64,000 bases of DNA from Sipunculus nudus (lineage: Eukaryota > Annelida > Sipuncula > Golfingiida > Sipunculidae): contig CM049306.1 in the NCBI GenBank assembly GCA_026874595.1, positions 62,936,019 through 63,000,018 on the forward strand, given 5' to 3'. Positions 13,111 to 26,885 of the stretch are shown here, piece by piece (position 1 is the first letter of the stretch; every line of letters begins with the position of its first letter). The position numbers were made by a program, and so were the translations under genes. The notes beneath the pieces are model-generated. The model saw only the letters and a list, made by a program, of their open reading frames with translations. It was not told the DNA's origin and did no database searches.

Positions 13111-14530
13111 CCAGCTGTGTACAGACTCAGCCTGGTCCAGGGTGACCCCCTTCAACTTCTCTCTCAGGCCGGGCTTGATCTATAGGTACAAATCGTACCG
13201 CCTGACACAAGCGGTACAACGTGGTACGGCCACAAGCGGTACAACGTACTACATGCTGGATAATAAGCCATGCCAGGTGTGTACAGACTCAGCCTGGTCC
13301 ATGGTGACCCCCTTCAACTTCTCTCTCAGGCCGGGCTTGATCTATAGGTACAAATCGTACCGCCTGACACAAGCGGTACAACGTGGTACGGCCAAAAGCG
13401 GTACAACGTACTACATCCTGGATAATAAGCCATGCCAGGTGTGTACAGACTCAGCCTGGTCCATGGTGACCCCCTTCAACTTCTCTCTCAGGCCGGGCTT
13501 GATCTATAGGTACAAATCGTACCGCCTGACACAAGCGGTACAACGTGGTACGGCCACAAGCGGTACAACGTACTACATGCTGGATAATAAGCCATGCCAG
13601 GTGTGTACAGACTCAGCCTGGTCCATGGTGACCCCCTTCAACTTCTCTCTCAGGCCGGGCTTGATCTATAGGTACAAATCGTACCGCCTGACACAAGCGG
13701 TACAACGTGGTACGGCCACAAGCGGTACAACGTACTACATGCTGGATAATAAGCCATGCCAGGTGTGTACAGACTCAGCCTGGTCCATGGTGACCCCCTT
13801 CAACTTCTCTCTCAGGCCGGGCTTGATCTATAGGTACAAATCGTACCGCCTGACACAAGCGGTACAACGTGGTACGGCCACAAGCGGTACAACGTACTAC
13901 ATGCTGGATAATAAGCCATGCCAGGTGTGTACAGACTCAGCCTGGTCCATGGTGACCCCCTTCAACTTCTCTCTCAGGCCGGGCTTGATCTATAGGTACA
14001 AATCGTACCGCCTGACACAAGCGGTACAACGTGGTACGGCCACTAGTGGTACAACGTACTACATGCTGGATAATAAGCCATGCCAGGTGTGTACAGACTC
14101 AGCCTGGTCCATGGTGACCCCCTTCAACTTCTCTCTCAGGCCGGGCTTGATCTATAGGTACAAATCGTACCGCCTGACACAAGCGGTACAACGTGGTACG
14201 GCCACAAGCGGTACAACGTACTACATGCTGGATAATAAGCCATGCCAGGTGTGTACAGACTCAGCCTGGTCCATGGTGACCCCCTTCAACTTCTCTCTCA
14301 GGCCGGGCTTGATCTATAGGTACAAATCGTACCGCCTGACACAAGCGGTACAACGTGGTACGGCCACAAGCGGTACAACGTACTACATGCTGGATAATAA
14401 GCCATGCCAGGTGTGTACAGACTCAGCCTGGTCCATGGTGACCCCCTTCAACTTCTCTCTCAGGCCGGGCTTGATCTATAGGTACAAATCGTACCGCCTG
14501 ACACAAGCGGTACAACGTGGTACGGCCGCA
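13111..14530. repeat. higher-order block duplicated 64 units downstream (copy at 23487-25068)
   Basis: Rare variants CAGCTGTGT with GGTCCAGGG (13112-13141), GGCCAAAAGC, ACTAGTGG (about 14043) and GGCCGCAAGC (14525) recur in order near 23488, 23766, 24419 and 25063. The first markers are offset by 10376 bp, equal to 64 units plus the two 4-bp insertions; the last is offset by one further unit, so a monomer was gained or lost after duplication. Confidence 0.85.
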
Positions 14531-16397
14531 AGCGGTACAACGTACTACATGCTGGATAATAAGCCATGCCAGGTGTGTACAGACTCAGCCTGGTCCATGG
14601 TGACCCCCTTCAACTTCTCTCTCAGGCCGGGCTTGATCTATAGGTACAAATCGTACCGCCTGACACAAGCGGTACAACGTGGTACGGCTACAAGCGGTAC
14701 AACGTACTACATGCTGGATAATAAGCCATGCCAGGTGTGTACAGACTCAGCCTGGTCCATGGTGACCCCCTTCAACTTCTCTCTGAGGCCGGGCTTGATC
14801 TATAGGTACAAATCGTACCGCCTGACACAAGCGGTACAACGTGGTACGGCCACAAGCGGTACAACGTACTACATGCTGGATAATAAGCCATGCCAGGTGT
14901 GTACAGACTCAGCCTGGTCCATGGTGACCCCCTTCAACTTCTCTCTCAGGCCGGGCTTGATCTATAGGTACAAATCGTACCGCCTGACACAAGCGGTACA
15001 ACGTGGTACGGCCACAAGCGGTACAACGTACTACATGCTGGATAATAAGCCATGCCAGGTGTGTACAGACTCAGCCTGGTCCATGGTGACCCCCTTCAAC
15101 TTCTCTCTCAGGCCGGGCTTGATCTATAGGTACAAATCGTACCGCCTGACACAAGCGGTACAACGTGGTACGGCCACAAGCGGTACAACGTACTACATGC
15201 TGGATAATAAGCCATGCCAGGTGTGTACAGACTCAGCCTGGTCCATGGTGACCCCCTTCAACTTCTCTCTCAGGCCGGGCTTGATCTATAGGTACAAATC
15301 GTACCGCCTGACACAAGCGGTACAACGTGGTACGGCCACAAGCGGTACAACGTACTACATGCTGGATAATAAGCCATGCCAGGTGTGTACAGACTCAGCC
15401 TGGTCCATGGTGACCCCCTTCAACTTCTCTCTCAGGCCGGGCTTGATCTATAGGTACAAATCGTACCGCCTGACACAAGCGGTACAACGTGGTACGGCCA
15501 CAAGCGGTACAACGTACTACATGCTGGATAATAAGCCATGCCAGGTGTGTACAGACTCAGCCTGGTCCATGGTGACCCCCTTCAACTTCTCTCTCAGGCC
15601 GGGCTTGATCTATAGGTACAAATCGTACCGCCTGACACAAGCGGTACAACGTGGTACGGCCACAAGCGGTACAACGTACTACATGCTGGATAATAAGCCA
15701 TGCCAGGTGTGTACAGACTCAGCCTGGTCCATGGTGACCCCCTTCAACTTCTCTCTCAGGCCGGGCTTGATCTATAGGTACAAATCGTACCGCCTGACAC
15801 AAGCGGTACAACGTGGTACGGCCACAAGCGGTACAACGTACTACATGCTGGATAATAAGCCATGCCAGGTGTGTACAGACTCAGCCTGGTCCATGGTGAC
15901 CCCCTTCAACTTCTCTCTCAGGCCGGGCTTGATCTATAGGTACAAATCGTACCGCCTGACACAAGCGGTACAACGTGGTACGGCCACAAGCGGTACAACG
16001 TACTACATGCTGGATAATAAGCCATGCCAGGTGTGTACAGACTCAGCCTGGTCCATGGTGACCCCCTTCAACTTCTCTCTCAGGCCGGGCTTGATCTATA
16101 GGTACAAATCGTACCGCCTGACACAAGCGGTACAACGTGGTACGGCCACAAGCGGTACAACGTACTACATGCTGGATAATAAGCCATGCCAGGTGTGTAC
16201 AGACTCAGCCTGGTCCATGGTGACCCCCTTCAACTTCTCTCTCAGGCCGGGCTTGATCTATAGGTACAAATCGTACCGCCTGACACAAGCGGTACAACGT
16301 GGTACGGCCACAAGCGGTACAACGTACTACATGCTGGATAATAAGCCATGCCAGGTGTGTACAGACTCAGCCTGGTCCATGGTGACCCCCTTCAACT

Positions 16398-19300
16398 TCT
16401 ATCTCAGGCCGGGCTTGATCTATAGGTACAAATCGTACCGCCTGACACAAGCGGTACAACGTGGTACGGCCACAAGCGGTACAACGTACTACATGCTGGA
16501 TAATAAGCCATGCCAGGTGTGTACAGACTCAGCCTGGTCCATGGTGACCCCCTTCAACTTCTCTCTCAGGCCGGGCTTGATCTATAGGTACAAATCGTAC
16601 CGCCTGACACAAGCGGTACAACGTGGTACGGCCACAAGCGGTACAACGTACTACATCCTGGATAATAAGCCATGCCAGGTGTATACAGACTCAGCCTGGT
16701 CCATGGTGACCCCCTTCAACTTCTCTCTCAGGCCGGGCTTGATCTATAGGTACAAATCGTACCGCCTGACACAAGTGGTACAACGTGGTACGGCCACAAG
16801 CGGTACAACGTACTACATGCTGGATAATAAGCCATGCCAGGTGTGTACAGACTCAGCTAGCCTGGTCCATGGTGACCCCCTTCAACTTCTCTCTCAGGCC
16901 GGGCTTGATCTATAGGTACAAATCATACCGCCTGACACAAGCGGTACAACGTGATACGGCCACAAGCGGTACAACGTACTACATGCTGGATAATAAGCTA
17001 TGCCAGGTGTGTACAGCCGCAGCCTGGTCCATGGTGACCCCCTTCAACTTCTCTCTCAGGCCGGGCTTGATCTAAAGGTACAAATCGTACCGCCTGACAC
17101 AAGCGGTACAACGTGGTACGGCCACAAGCGGTACAACGTACTACATGCTGGATAATAAGCCATGCCAGGTGTGTACAGACTCAGCCTGGTCCATGGTGAC
17201 CCCCTTCAACTTCTCTCTCAGGCCGGGCTTGATCTATAGGTACAAATCGTACCGCCTGACACAAGCGGTACAACGTGGTACGGCCACAAGCGGTACAACG
17301 TACTACATGCTGGATAATAAGCCATGCCAGGTGTGTACAGACTCAGCCTGGTCCATGGTGACCCCCTTCAACTTCTCTCTCAGGCCGGGCTTGATCTATA
17401 GGTACAAATCGTACCGCCTGACACAAGCGGTACAACGTGGTACGGCCACAAGCGGTACAACGTACTACATGCTGGATAATAAGCCATGCCAGGTGTGTAC
17501 AGACTCAGCCTGATCCATGGTGACCCCCTTCAACTTCTCTCTCAGGCCGGGCTTGATCTATAGGTACAAATCGTACCGCCTGACACAAGCGGTACAACGT
17601 GGTACGGCCACAAGCGGTACAACGTACTACATGCTGGATAATAAGCCATGCCAGGTGTGTACAGACTCAGCCTGGTCCATGGTGACCCCCTTCAACTTCT
17701 CCCTCAGGCCGGGCTTGATCTATAGGTACAAATCATACCGCCTGACACAAGCGGTACAACGTGGTACGGCCACAAGCGGTACAACGTACTACATGCTGGA
17801 TAATAAGCCATGCCAGGTGTGTACAGACTCAGCCTGCTCCATGGTGACCCCCTTCAACTTCTCTCTCAGGCCGGGCTTGATCTATAGGTACAAATCGTAC
17901 CGCCTGACACAAGCGGTACAACGTGGTACGGCCACAAGCGGTACAACGTACTACATGCTGGATAATAAGCCATGCCAGGTGTGTACAGACTCAGCCTGCT
18001 CCATGATGACCCCCTTCAACTTCTCTCTCAGGCCGGGCTTGATCTATAGGTACAAATCGTACCGCCTGACACAAGCGGTACAACGTGGTACGGCCACAAG
18101 CGGTACAACGTACTACATGCTGGATAATAAGCCATGCCAGGTGTGTACAGACTCAGCCTGGTCCATGGTGACCCCCTTCAACTTCTCTCTCTGGCCGGGC
18201 TTGATCTATAGGTACAAATCGTACCGCCTGACACAAGCGGTACAACGTGGTACGGCCACAAGCGGTACAACGTACTACATGCTGGATAATAAGCCATGCC
18301 AGGTGTGTACAGACTCAGCCTGGTCCATGGTGACCCCCTTCAACTTCTCTCTCAGGCCGGGCTTGATCTATAGGTACAAATCGTACCGCCTGACACAAGC
18401 GGTACAACGTGGTACGGCCACAAGCGGTACAACGTACTACATGCTGGATAATAAGCCATGCCAGGTGTGTACAGACTCAGCCTGGTCCATGGTGACCCCC
18501 TTCAACTTCTCTCTCAGGCCGGGCTTGATCTATAGGTACAAATCGTACCGCCTGACACAAGCGGTACAACGTGGTACGGCCACAAGCGGTACAACGTACT
18601 ACATGCTGGATAATAAGCCATGCCAGGTGTGTACAGACTCAGCCTGGTCCATGGTGACCCCCTTCAACTTCTCTCTCAGGCCGGGCTTGATCTATAGGTA
18701 CAAATCGTACCGCCTGACACAAGCGGTACAACGTGGTACGGCCACAAGCGGTACAACGTACTACATGCTGGATAATAAGCCATGCCAGGTGTGTACAGAC
18801 TCAGCCTGGTCCATGGTGACCCCCTTCAACTTCTATCTCAGGCCGGGCTTGATCTATAGGTACAAATCGTACCGCCTGACACAAGCGGTACAACGTGGTA
18901 CGGCCACAAGCGGTACAACGTACTACATGCTGGATAATAAGCCATGCCAGGTGTGTACAGACTCAGCCTGGTCCATGGTGACCCCCTTCAACTTCTCTCT
19001 CAGGCCGGGCTTGATCTATAGGTACAAATCGTACCGCCTGACACAAGCGGTACAACGTGGTACGGCCACAAGCGGTACAACGTACTACATCCTGGATAAT
19101 AAGCCATGCCAGGTGTATACAGACTCAGCCTGGTCCATGGTGACCCCCTTCAACTTCTCTCTCAGGCCGGGCTTGATCTATAGGTACAAATCGTACCGCC
19201 TGACACAAGTGGTACAACGTGGTACGGCCACAAGCGGTACAACGTACTACATTCTGGATAATAAGCCATGCCAGGTGTGTACAGACTCAGCTAGCCTGGT

Positions 19301-19950
19301 CCATGGTGACCCCCTTCAACTTCTCTCTCAGGCCGGGCTTGATCTATAGGTACAAATCGTACCGCCTGACACAAGCGGTACAACGTGATACGGCCACAAG
19401 CGGTACAACGTACTACATGCTGGATAATAAGCTATGCCAGGTGTGTACAGCCGCAGCCTGGTCCATGGTGACCCCCTTCAACTTCTCTCTCAGGCCGGGC
19501 TTGATCTATAGGTACAAATCGTACCGCCTGACACAAGCGGTACAACGTGGTACGGCCACAAGCGGTACAACGTACTACATGCTGGATAATAAGCCATGCC
19601 AGGTGTGTACAGACTCAGCCTGGTCCATGGTGACCCCCTTCAACTTCTCTCTCAGGCCGGGCTTGATCTATAGGTACAAATCGTACCGCCTGACACAAGC
19701 GGTACAACGTGGTACGGCCACAAGCGGTACAACGTACTACATGCTGGATAATAAGCCATGCCAGGTGTGTACAGACTCAGCCTGGTCCATGGTGACCCCC
19801 TTCAACTTCTCTCTCAGGCCGGGCTTGATCTATAGGTACAAATCGTACCGCCTGACACAAGCGGTACAACGTGGTACGGCCACAAGCGGTACAACGTACT
19901 ACATGCTGGATAATAAGCCATGCCAGGTGTGTACAGACTCAGCCTGATCC
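16398..19950. repeat. higher-order repeat: 15-unit (2434-bp) duplication carrying a 4-bp insertion
   Basis: A chain of rare variants (TTCTATCTC, GTATACAG, AAGTGGTAC, the 4-bp insertion giving CAGCTAGCC, GATACGG, AAGCTATGCC, ACAGCCGCAGCC, TGA) runs from 16401 to 17513. It recurs from 18835 to 19947 at a constant offset of 2434 bp, 15 units plus 4 bp. Small differences mark later mutation: ATGCTGG against ATTCTGG at 19251, and a TAA at 17073 in only one copy. Confidence 0.9.
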
Positions 19951-22866
19951 ATGGTGACCCCCTTCAACTTCTCTCTCAGGCCGGGCTTGATCTATAGGTA
20001 CAAATCGTACCGCCTGACACAAGCGGTACAACGTGGTACGGCCACAAGCGGTACAACGTACTACATGCTGGATAATAAGCCATGCCAGGTGTGTACAGAC
20101 TCAGCCTGGTCCATGGTGACCCCCTTCAACTTCTCCCTCAGGCCGGGCTTGATCTATAGGTACAAATCGTACCGCCTGACACAAGCGGTACAACGTGGTA
20201 CGGCCACAAGCGGTACAACGTACTACATGCTGGATAATAAGCCATGCCAGGTGTGTACAGACTCAGCCTGCTCCATGGTGACCCCCTTCAACTTCTCTCT
20301 CAGGCCGGGCTTGATCTATAGGTACAAATCGTACCGCCTGACACAAGCGGTACAACGTGGTACGGCCACAAGCGGTACAACGTACTACATGCTGGATAAT
20401 AAGCCATGCCAGGTGTGTACAGACTCAGCCTGCTCCATGGTGACCCCCTTCAACTTCTCTCTCAGGCCGGGCTTGATCTATAGGTACAAATCGTACCGCC
20501 TGACACAAGCGGTACAACGTGGTACGGCCACAAGCGGTACAACGTACTACATGCTGGATAATAAGCCATGCCAGGTGTGTACAGACTCAGCCTGGTCCAT
20601 GGTGACCCCCTTCAACTTCTCTCTCTGGCCGGGCTTGATCTATAGGTACAAATCGTACCGCCTGACACAAGCGGTACAACGTGGTACGGCCACAAGCGGT
20701 ACAACGTACTACATCCTGGATAATAAGCCATGCCAGGTGTGTACAGACTCAGCCTGGTCCATGGTGACCCCCTTCAACTTCTCTCTCAGGCCGGGCTTGA
20801 TCTATAGGTACAAATCGTACCGCCTGACACAAGCGGTACAACGTGGTACGGCCACAAGCGGTACAACGTACTACATGCTGGATAATAAGCCATGCCAGGT
20901 GTGTACAGACTCAGCCTGGTCCATGGTGACCCCCTTCAACTTCTCTCTCAGGCCGGGCTTGATCTATAGGTACAAATCGTACCGCCTGACACAAGCGGTA
21001 CAACGTGGTACGGCCACAAGCGGTACAACGCACTACATGCTGGATAATAAGCCATGCCAGGTGTGTACAGACTCAGCCTGGTCCATGGTGACCCCCTTCA
21101 ACTTCTCTCTCAGGCCGGGCTTGATCTATAGGTACAAATCGTACCGCCTGACACAAGCGGTACAACGTGGTACGGCCACAAGCGGTACAACGTACTACAT
21201 GCTGGATAATAAGCCATGCCAGGTGTGTACAGACTCAGCCTGGTCCATGGTGACCCCCTTCAACTTCTCTCTCAGGCCGGGCTTGATCTATAGGTACAAA
21301 TCGTACCGCCTGACACAAGCGGTACAACGTGGTACGGCCACAAGCGGTACAACGTACTACATGCTGGATAATAAGCCATGCCAGGTGTGTACAGACTCAG
21401 CCTGATCCATGGTGACCCCCTTCAACTTCTCTCTCAGGCCGGGCTTGATCTATAGGTACAAATCGTACCGCCTGACACAAGCGGTACAACGTGGTACGGC
21501 CACAAGCGGTACAACGTACTACATGCTGGATAATAAGCCATGCCAGGTGTGTACAGACTCAGCCTGGTCCATGGTGACCCCCTTCAACTTCTCCCTCAGG
21601 CCGGGCTTGATCTATAGGTACAAATCGTACCGCCTGACACAAGCGGTACAACGTGGTACGGCCACAAACGGTACAACGTACTACATGCTGGATAATAAGC
21701 CATGCCAGGTGTGTACAGACTCAGCCTGCTCCATGGTGACCCCCTTCAACTTCTCTCTCAGGCCGGGCTTGATCTATAGGTACAAATCGTACCGCCTGAC
21801 ACAAGCGGTACAACGTGGTACGGCCACAAGCGGTACAACGTACTACATGCTGGATAATAAGCCATGCCAGGTGTGTACAGACTCAGCCTGCTCCATGGTG
21901 ACCCCCTTCAACTTCTCTCTCAGGCCGGGCTTGATCTATAGGTACAAATCGTACCGCCTGACACAAGCGGTACAACGTGGTACGGCCACAAGCGGTACAA
22001 CGTACTACATGCTGGATAATAAGCCATGCCAGGTGTGTACAGACTCAGCCTGGTCCATGGTGACCCCCTTCAACTTCTCTCTCTGGCCGGGCTTGATCTA
22101 TAGGTACAAATCGTACCGCCTGACACAAGCGGTACAACGTGGTACGGCCACAAGCGGTACAACGTACTACATCCTGGATAATAAGCCATGCCAGGTGTGT
22201 ACAGACTCAGCCTGGTCCATGGTGACCCCCTTCAACTTCTCTCTCAGGCCGGGCTTGATCTATAGGTACAAATCGTACCGCCTGACACAAGCGGTACAAC
22301 GTGGTACGGCCACAAGCGGTACAACGTACTACATGCTGGATAATAAGCCATGCCAGGTGTGTACAGACTCAGCCTGGTCCATGGTGACCCCCTTCAACTT
22401 CTCTCTCAGGCCGGGCTTGATCTATAGGTACAAATCGTACCGCCTGACACAAGCGGTGCAACGTGGTACGGCCACAAGCGGTACAACGCACTACATGCTG
22501 GATAATAAGCCATGCCAGGTGTGTACAGACTCAGCCTGGTCCATGGTGACCCCCTTCAACTTCTCTCTCAGGCCGGGCTTGATCTATAGGTACAAATCGT
22601 ACCGCCTGACACAAGCGGTACAACGTGGTAAGGCCACAAGCGGTACAACGTACTACATGCTGGATAATAAGCCATGCCAGGTGTGTACAGACTCAGCCTG
22701 GTCCATGGTGACCCCCTTCAACTTCTCTCTCAGGCCGGGCTTGATCTATAGGTACAAATCGTACCGCCTGACACAAGCGGTACAACGTGGTACGGCCACA
22801 AGCGGTACAACGTACTACATCCTGGATAATAAGCCATGCCAGGTGTGTACAGACTCAGCCTGGTCC
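17511..22866. repeat. higher-order repeat: 9-unit (1458-bp) block, three related copies
   Basis: The marker order TGA, TCCCTC, TGCTCC, TGCTCC, CTCTCTGG starts at 17511, 19945 and 21403. The last two starts are 1458 bp (9 units) apart. It is a relative of the 8-unit block at 9245, with the TGCTCC unit doubled; the third copy also carries CGCACTAC and GTAAGGCC as at 9245-10310, so the same block has been moved about 12 kb within the array. Confidence 0.85.
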
Positions 22867-25572
22867 ATGGTGACCCCCTTCAACTTCTCTCTCAGGCCGG
22901 GCTTGATCTATAGGTACAAATCGTACCGCCTGACACAAGCGGTACAACGTGGTACGGCCACAAGCGGTACAACGTACTACATGCTGGATAATAAGCCATG
23001 CCAGGTGTGTACAGACTCAGCCTGGTCCATGGTGACCCCCTTCAACTTCTCTCTCAGGCCGGGCTTGATCTATAGGTACAAATCGTACCGCCTGACACAA
23101 GCGGTACAACGTGGTACGGCCACAAGCGGTACAACGTTCTACATGCTGGATAATAAGCCATGCCAGGTGTGTACAGACTCAGCCTGGTCCATGGTGACCC
23201 CCTTCAACTTCTCTCTCAGGCCGGGCTTGATCTATAGGTACAAATCGTACCGCCTGACACAAGCGGTACAACGTGGTACGGCCACAAGCGGTACAACGTA
23301 CTACATGCTGGATAATAAGCCATGCCAGGTGTGTACAGACTCAGCCTGGTCCATGGTGACCCCCTTCAACTTCTCTCTCAGGCCGGGCTTGATCTATAGG
23401 TACAAATCGTACCGCCTGACACAAGCGGTACAACGTGGTACGGCCACAAGCGGTACAACGTACTACATGCTGGATAATAAGCCATGCCAGCTGTGTACAG
23501 ACTCAGCCTGGTCCAGGGTGACCCCCTTCAACTTCTCTCTTAGGCCGGGCTTGATCTATAGGTACAAATCGTACCGCCTGACACAAGCGGTACAACGTGG
23601 TACGGCCACAAGCGGTACAACGTACTACATGCTGGATAATAAGCCATGCCAGGTGTGTACAGACTCAGCCTGGTCCATGGTGACCCCCTTCAACTTCTCT
23701 CTCAGGCCGGGCTTGATCTATAGGTACAAATCGTACCGCCTGACACAAGCGGTACAACGTGGTACGGCCAAAAGCGGTACAACGTACTACATGCTGGATA
23801 ATAAGCCATGCCAGGTGTGTACAGACTCAGCCTGGTCCATGGTGACCCCCTTCAACTTCTCTCTCAGGCCGGGCTTGATCTATAGGTACAAATCGTACCG
23901 CCTGACACAAGCGGTACAACGTGGTACGGCCACAAGCGGTACAACGTACTACATGCTGGATAATAAGCCATGCCAGGTGTGTACAGACTCAGCCTGGTCC
24001 ATGGTGACCCCCTTCAACTTCTCTCTCAGGCCGGGCTTGATCTATAGGTACAAATCGTACCGCCTGACACAAGCGGTACAACGTGGTACGGCCACAAGCG
24101 GTACAACGTACTACATGCTGGATAATAAGCCATGCCAGGTGTGTACAGACTCAGCCTGGTCCATGGTGACCCCCTTCAACTTCTCTCTCAGGCCGGGCTT
24201 GATCTATAGGTACAAATCGTACCGCCTGACACAAGCGGTACAACGTGGTACGGCCACAAGCGGTACAACGTACTACATGCTGGATAATAAGCCATGCCAG
24301 GTGTGTACAGACTCAGCCTGGTCCATGGTGACCCCCTTCAACTTCTCTCTCAGGCCGGGCTTGATCTATAGGTACAAATCGTACCGCCTGACACAAGCGG
24401 TACAACGTGGTACGGCCACTAGTGGTACAACGTACTACATGCTGGATAATAAGCCATGCCAGGTGTGTACAGACTCAGCCTGGTCCATGGTGACCCCCTT
24501 CAACTTCTCTCTCAGGCCGGGCTTGATCTATAGGTACAAATCGTACCGCCTGACACAAGCGGTACAACGTGGTACGGCCACAAGCGGTACAACGTACTAC
24601 ATGCTGGATAATAAGCCATGCCAGGTGTGTACAGACTCAGCCTGGTCCATGGTGACCCCCTTCAACTTCTCTCTCAGGCCGGGCTTGATCTATAGGTACA
24701 AATCGTACCGCCTGACACAAGCGGTACAACGTGGTACGGCCACAAGCGGTACAACGTACTACATGCTGGATAATAAGCCATGCCAGGTGTGTACAGACTC
24801 AGCCTGGTCCATGGTGACCCCCTTCAACTTCTCTCTCAGGCCGGGCTTGATCTATAGGTACAAATCGTACCGCCTGACACAAGCGGTACAACGTGGTACG
24901 GCAACAAGCGGTACAACGTACTACATGCTGGATAATAAGCCATGCCAGGTGTGTACAGACTCAGCCTGGTCCATGGTGACCCCCTTCAACTTCTCTCTCA
25001 GGCCGGGCTTGATCTATAGGTACAAATCGTACCGCCTGACACAAGCGGTACAACGTGGTACGGCCGCAAGCGGTACAACGTACTACATGCTGGATAATAA
25101 GCCATGCCAGGTGTGTACAGACTCAGCCTGGTCCATGGTGACCCCCTTCAACTTCTCTCTCAGGCCGGGCTTGATCTATAGGTACAAATCGTACCGCCTG
25201 ACACAAGCGGTACAACGTGGTACGGCCACAAGCGGTACAACGTACTACATGCTGGATAATAAGCCATGCCAGGTGTGTACAGACTCAGCCTGGTCCATGG
25301 TGACCCCCTTCAACTTCTCTCTCAGGCCGGGCTTGATCTATAGGTACAAATCGTACCGCCTGACACAAGCGGTACAACGTGATACGGACACAAGCGGTAC
25401 AACGTACTACATGCTGGATAATAAGCCATGCCAGGTGTGTACAGACTCAGCCTGGTCCATGGTGACCACCTTCAACTTCTCTCTCAGGCCGGGCTTGATC
25501 TATAGGTACAAATCGTACCGCCTGACACAAGCGGTACAACGTGGTACGGCCACAAGCGGTACAACGTGCTAC

Positions 25573-26838
25573 GTTCAGAGTCTACCTCACAGTTGGTTGG
25601 ACAGAAGTGTTCAAATAAATTTAGGTTGATAAGTATTGTGTCGCATGAAGATATTGATTACCATATATACATGCAGATGCTTAGACGCCATTGGTACAAA
25701 ATTACTGCCGATTGATTAGTATGAACGAAATAATGGGCACTTAATGTAAATAACATGAGATATTGTTTCCTCTCCGCGCGGGATCTTGGAACACACCTTC
25801 ATGCACACATTCCTGTCCTTACACTGTTGGGTTCGAAGGCAGACATTTATGCCCTAACTGCTGCATGTACACCTTCAAAACCCTCCATTAAACTGGAAAC
25901 AACACAAGCAGTTACTTTGTCATAAGATTTGGGTCTGAAACTGTAAAGAAAGGGCTTGATAAATATAAAGAATTCATGACATATAGATACTCCGGTCAAA
26001 TAACCACTTCTATAGAAACACACAAGCGTTATAGTCAAGCATTCCGGTGTCTGACTTGCATTGCATTATATTTAAGAATGAACTGGTGCAACTTTTGCAC
26101 TGTGAATTTTTTTAAAACTTGATTTCAACGCCATCTCTTTATGCCACATACGGTTCCATAAATATTAATGAGAGTTGGTGTGTTCAGGATTGCGTTAGTT
26201 ATGTTGTGAACAAACACACAAACACTCACAAAACACATAAACTTGAATGAACGCATACCCACCTGGCGAAGGCAATTATACCATAATCTAATATTAAACC
26301 AGTACAGAAGCCCTTACTGTGGGTAATGCAACAGTATGCATTTGCGAATGAAAAATTGTTTATGGGAATAAACCGACTGACTTACATATAAGTGAAAGTT
26401 TGGCTGAAAGTCATTTAATTATTTGATTTAGAAAAACAAAGCTTTAGAAAAGATATCAAACTGCATCCATTGCTTATACAAATTCGTAAAGTTGCAAAAA
26501 GACAAACCAAACAAACATTCAACCTTGTTACGAACAACGATAAAATAATTGGTTATAAGAACTAACATAACATGACATATTTATGACTAGCAAGTTGTTG
26601 GAAGGTGCTCGAAAGTAGTTTGTCCTCCCTTGATATTAGACTTGAACCAGTCGATTTCATATACAATTACAACCATTTGTAGCCATCTGTAATTTTGCAA
26701 TACATTTGCAAAAATGGAAGCCCGGTAATTCTTCCTTATGGTAATGTGTACTGTAGCTACCTACTCATGCATTAAAGCTGTTTTTTATAGTATAATTATT
26801 TGACTTACACACAGTCTAACTATACACACCTATAAACA

Positions 26839-26885
<47 letters not shown>

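Larger units (their letters stand above)
2561..25572. repeat. 142-unit tandem array of a 162-bp satellite
   Basis: A monomer of 162 bp, starting ATGCTGGATAATAAG and ending CAACGTACTAC, repeats head to tail. Unit starts can be followed without a gap: 2561, 4829 (unit 15), 6611 (26), 10499 (50), 16817 (89), 17469 (93), 19251 (104), 21361 (117), ending at 25572. The span is 142 x 162 bp plus 8 bp, the 8 bp coming from two identical 4-bp insertions (near 16856 and 19290). Units are nearly identical, usually 0-3 differences. GC is about 53 percent by hand count, well above the AT-rich flanks. Seven GTAC tetranucleotides fall in each unit, six in its last 70 bp, where GGTAC-AAATC-GTACC forms a short hairpin and a 17-bp direct repeat (CACAAGCGGTACAACGT) occurs twice. 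The plus frame is open because 162 is divisible by three; in-frame stops and frameshifts show it is not one gene. No transposon motif or known family is recognised. Confidence 0.97.

Noticed and set aside
10547..16915. A 2122-codon open frame and other long frames across 2561-25629 as a giant repetitive protein
   Set aside because: They exist because the repeat period is a multiple of three; stops and 4-bp frameshifts interrupt the array and most unit variants are replacement changes.
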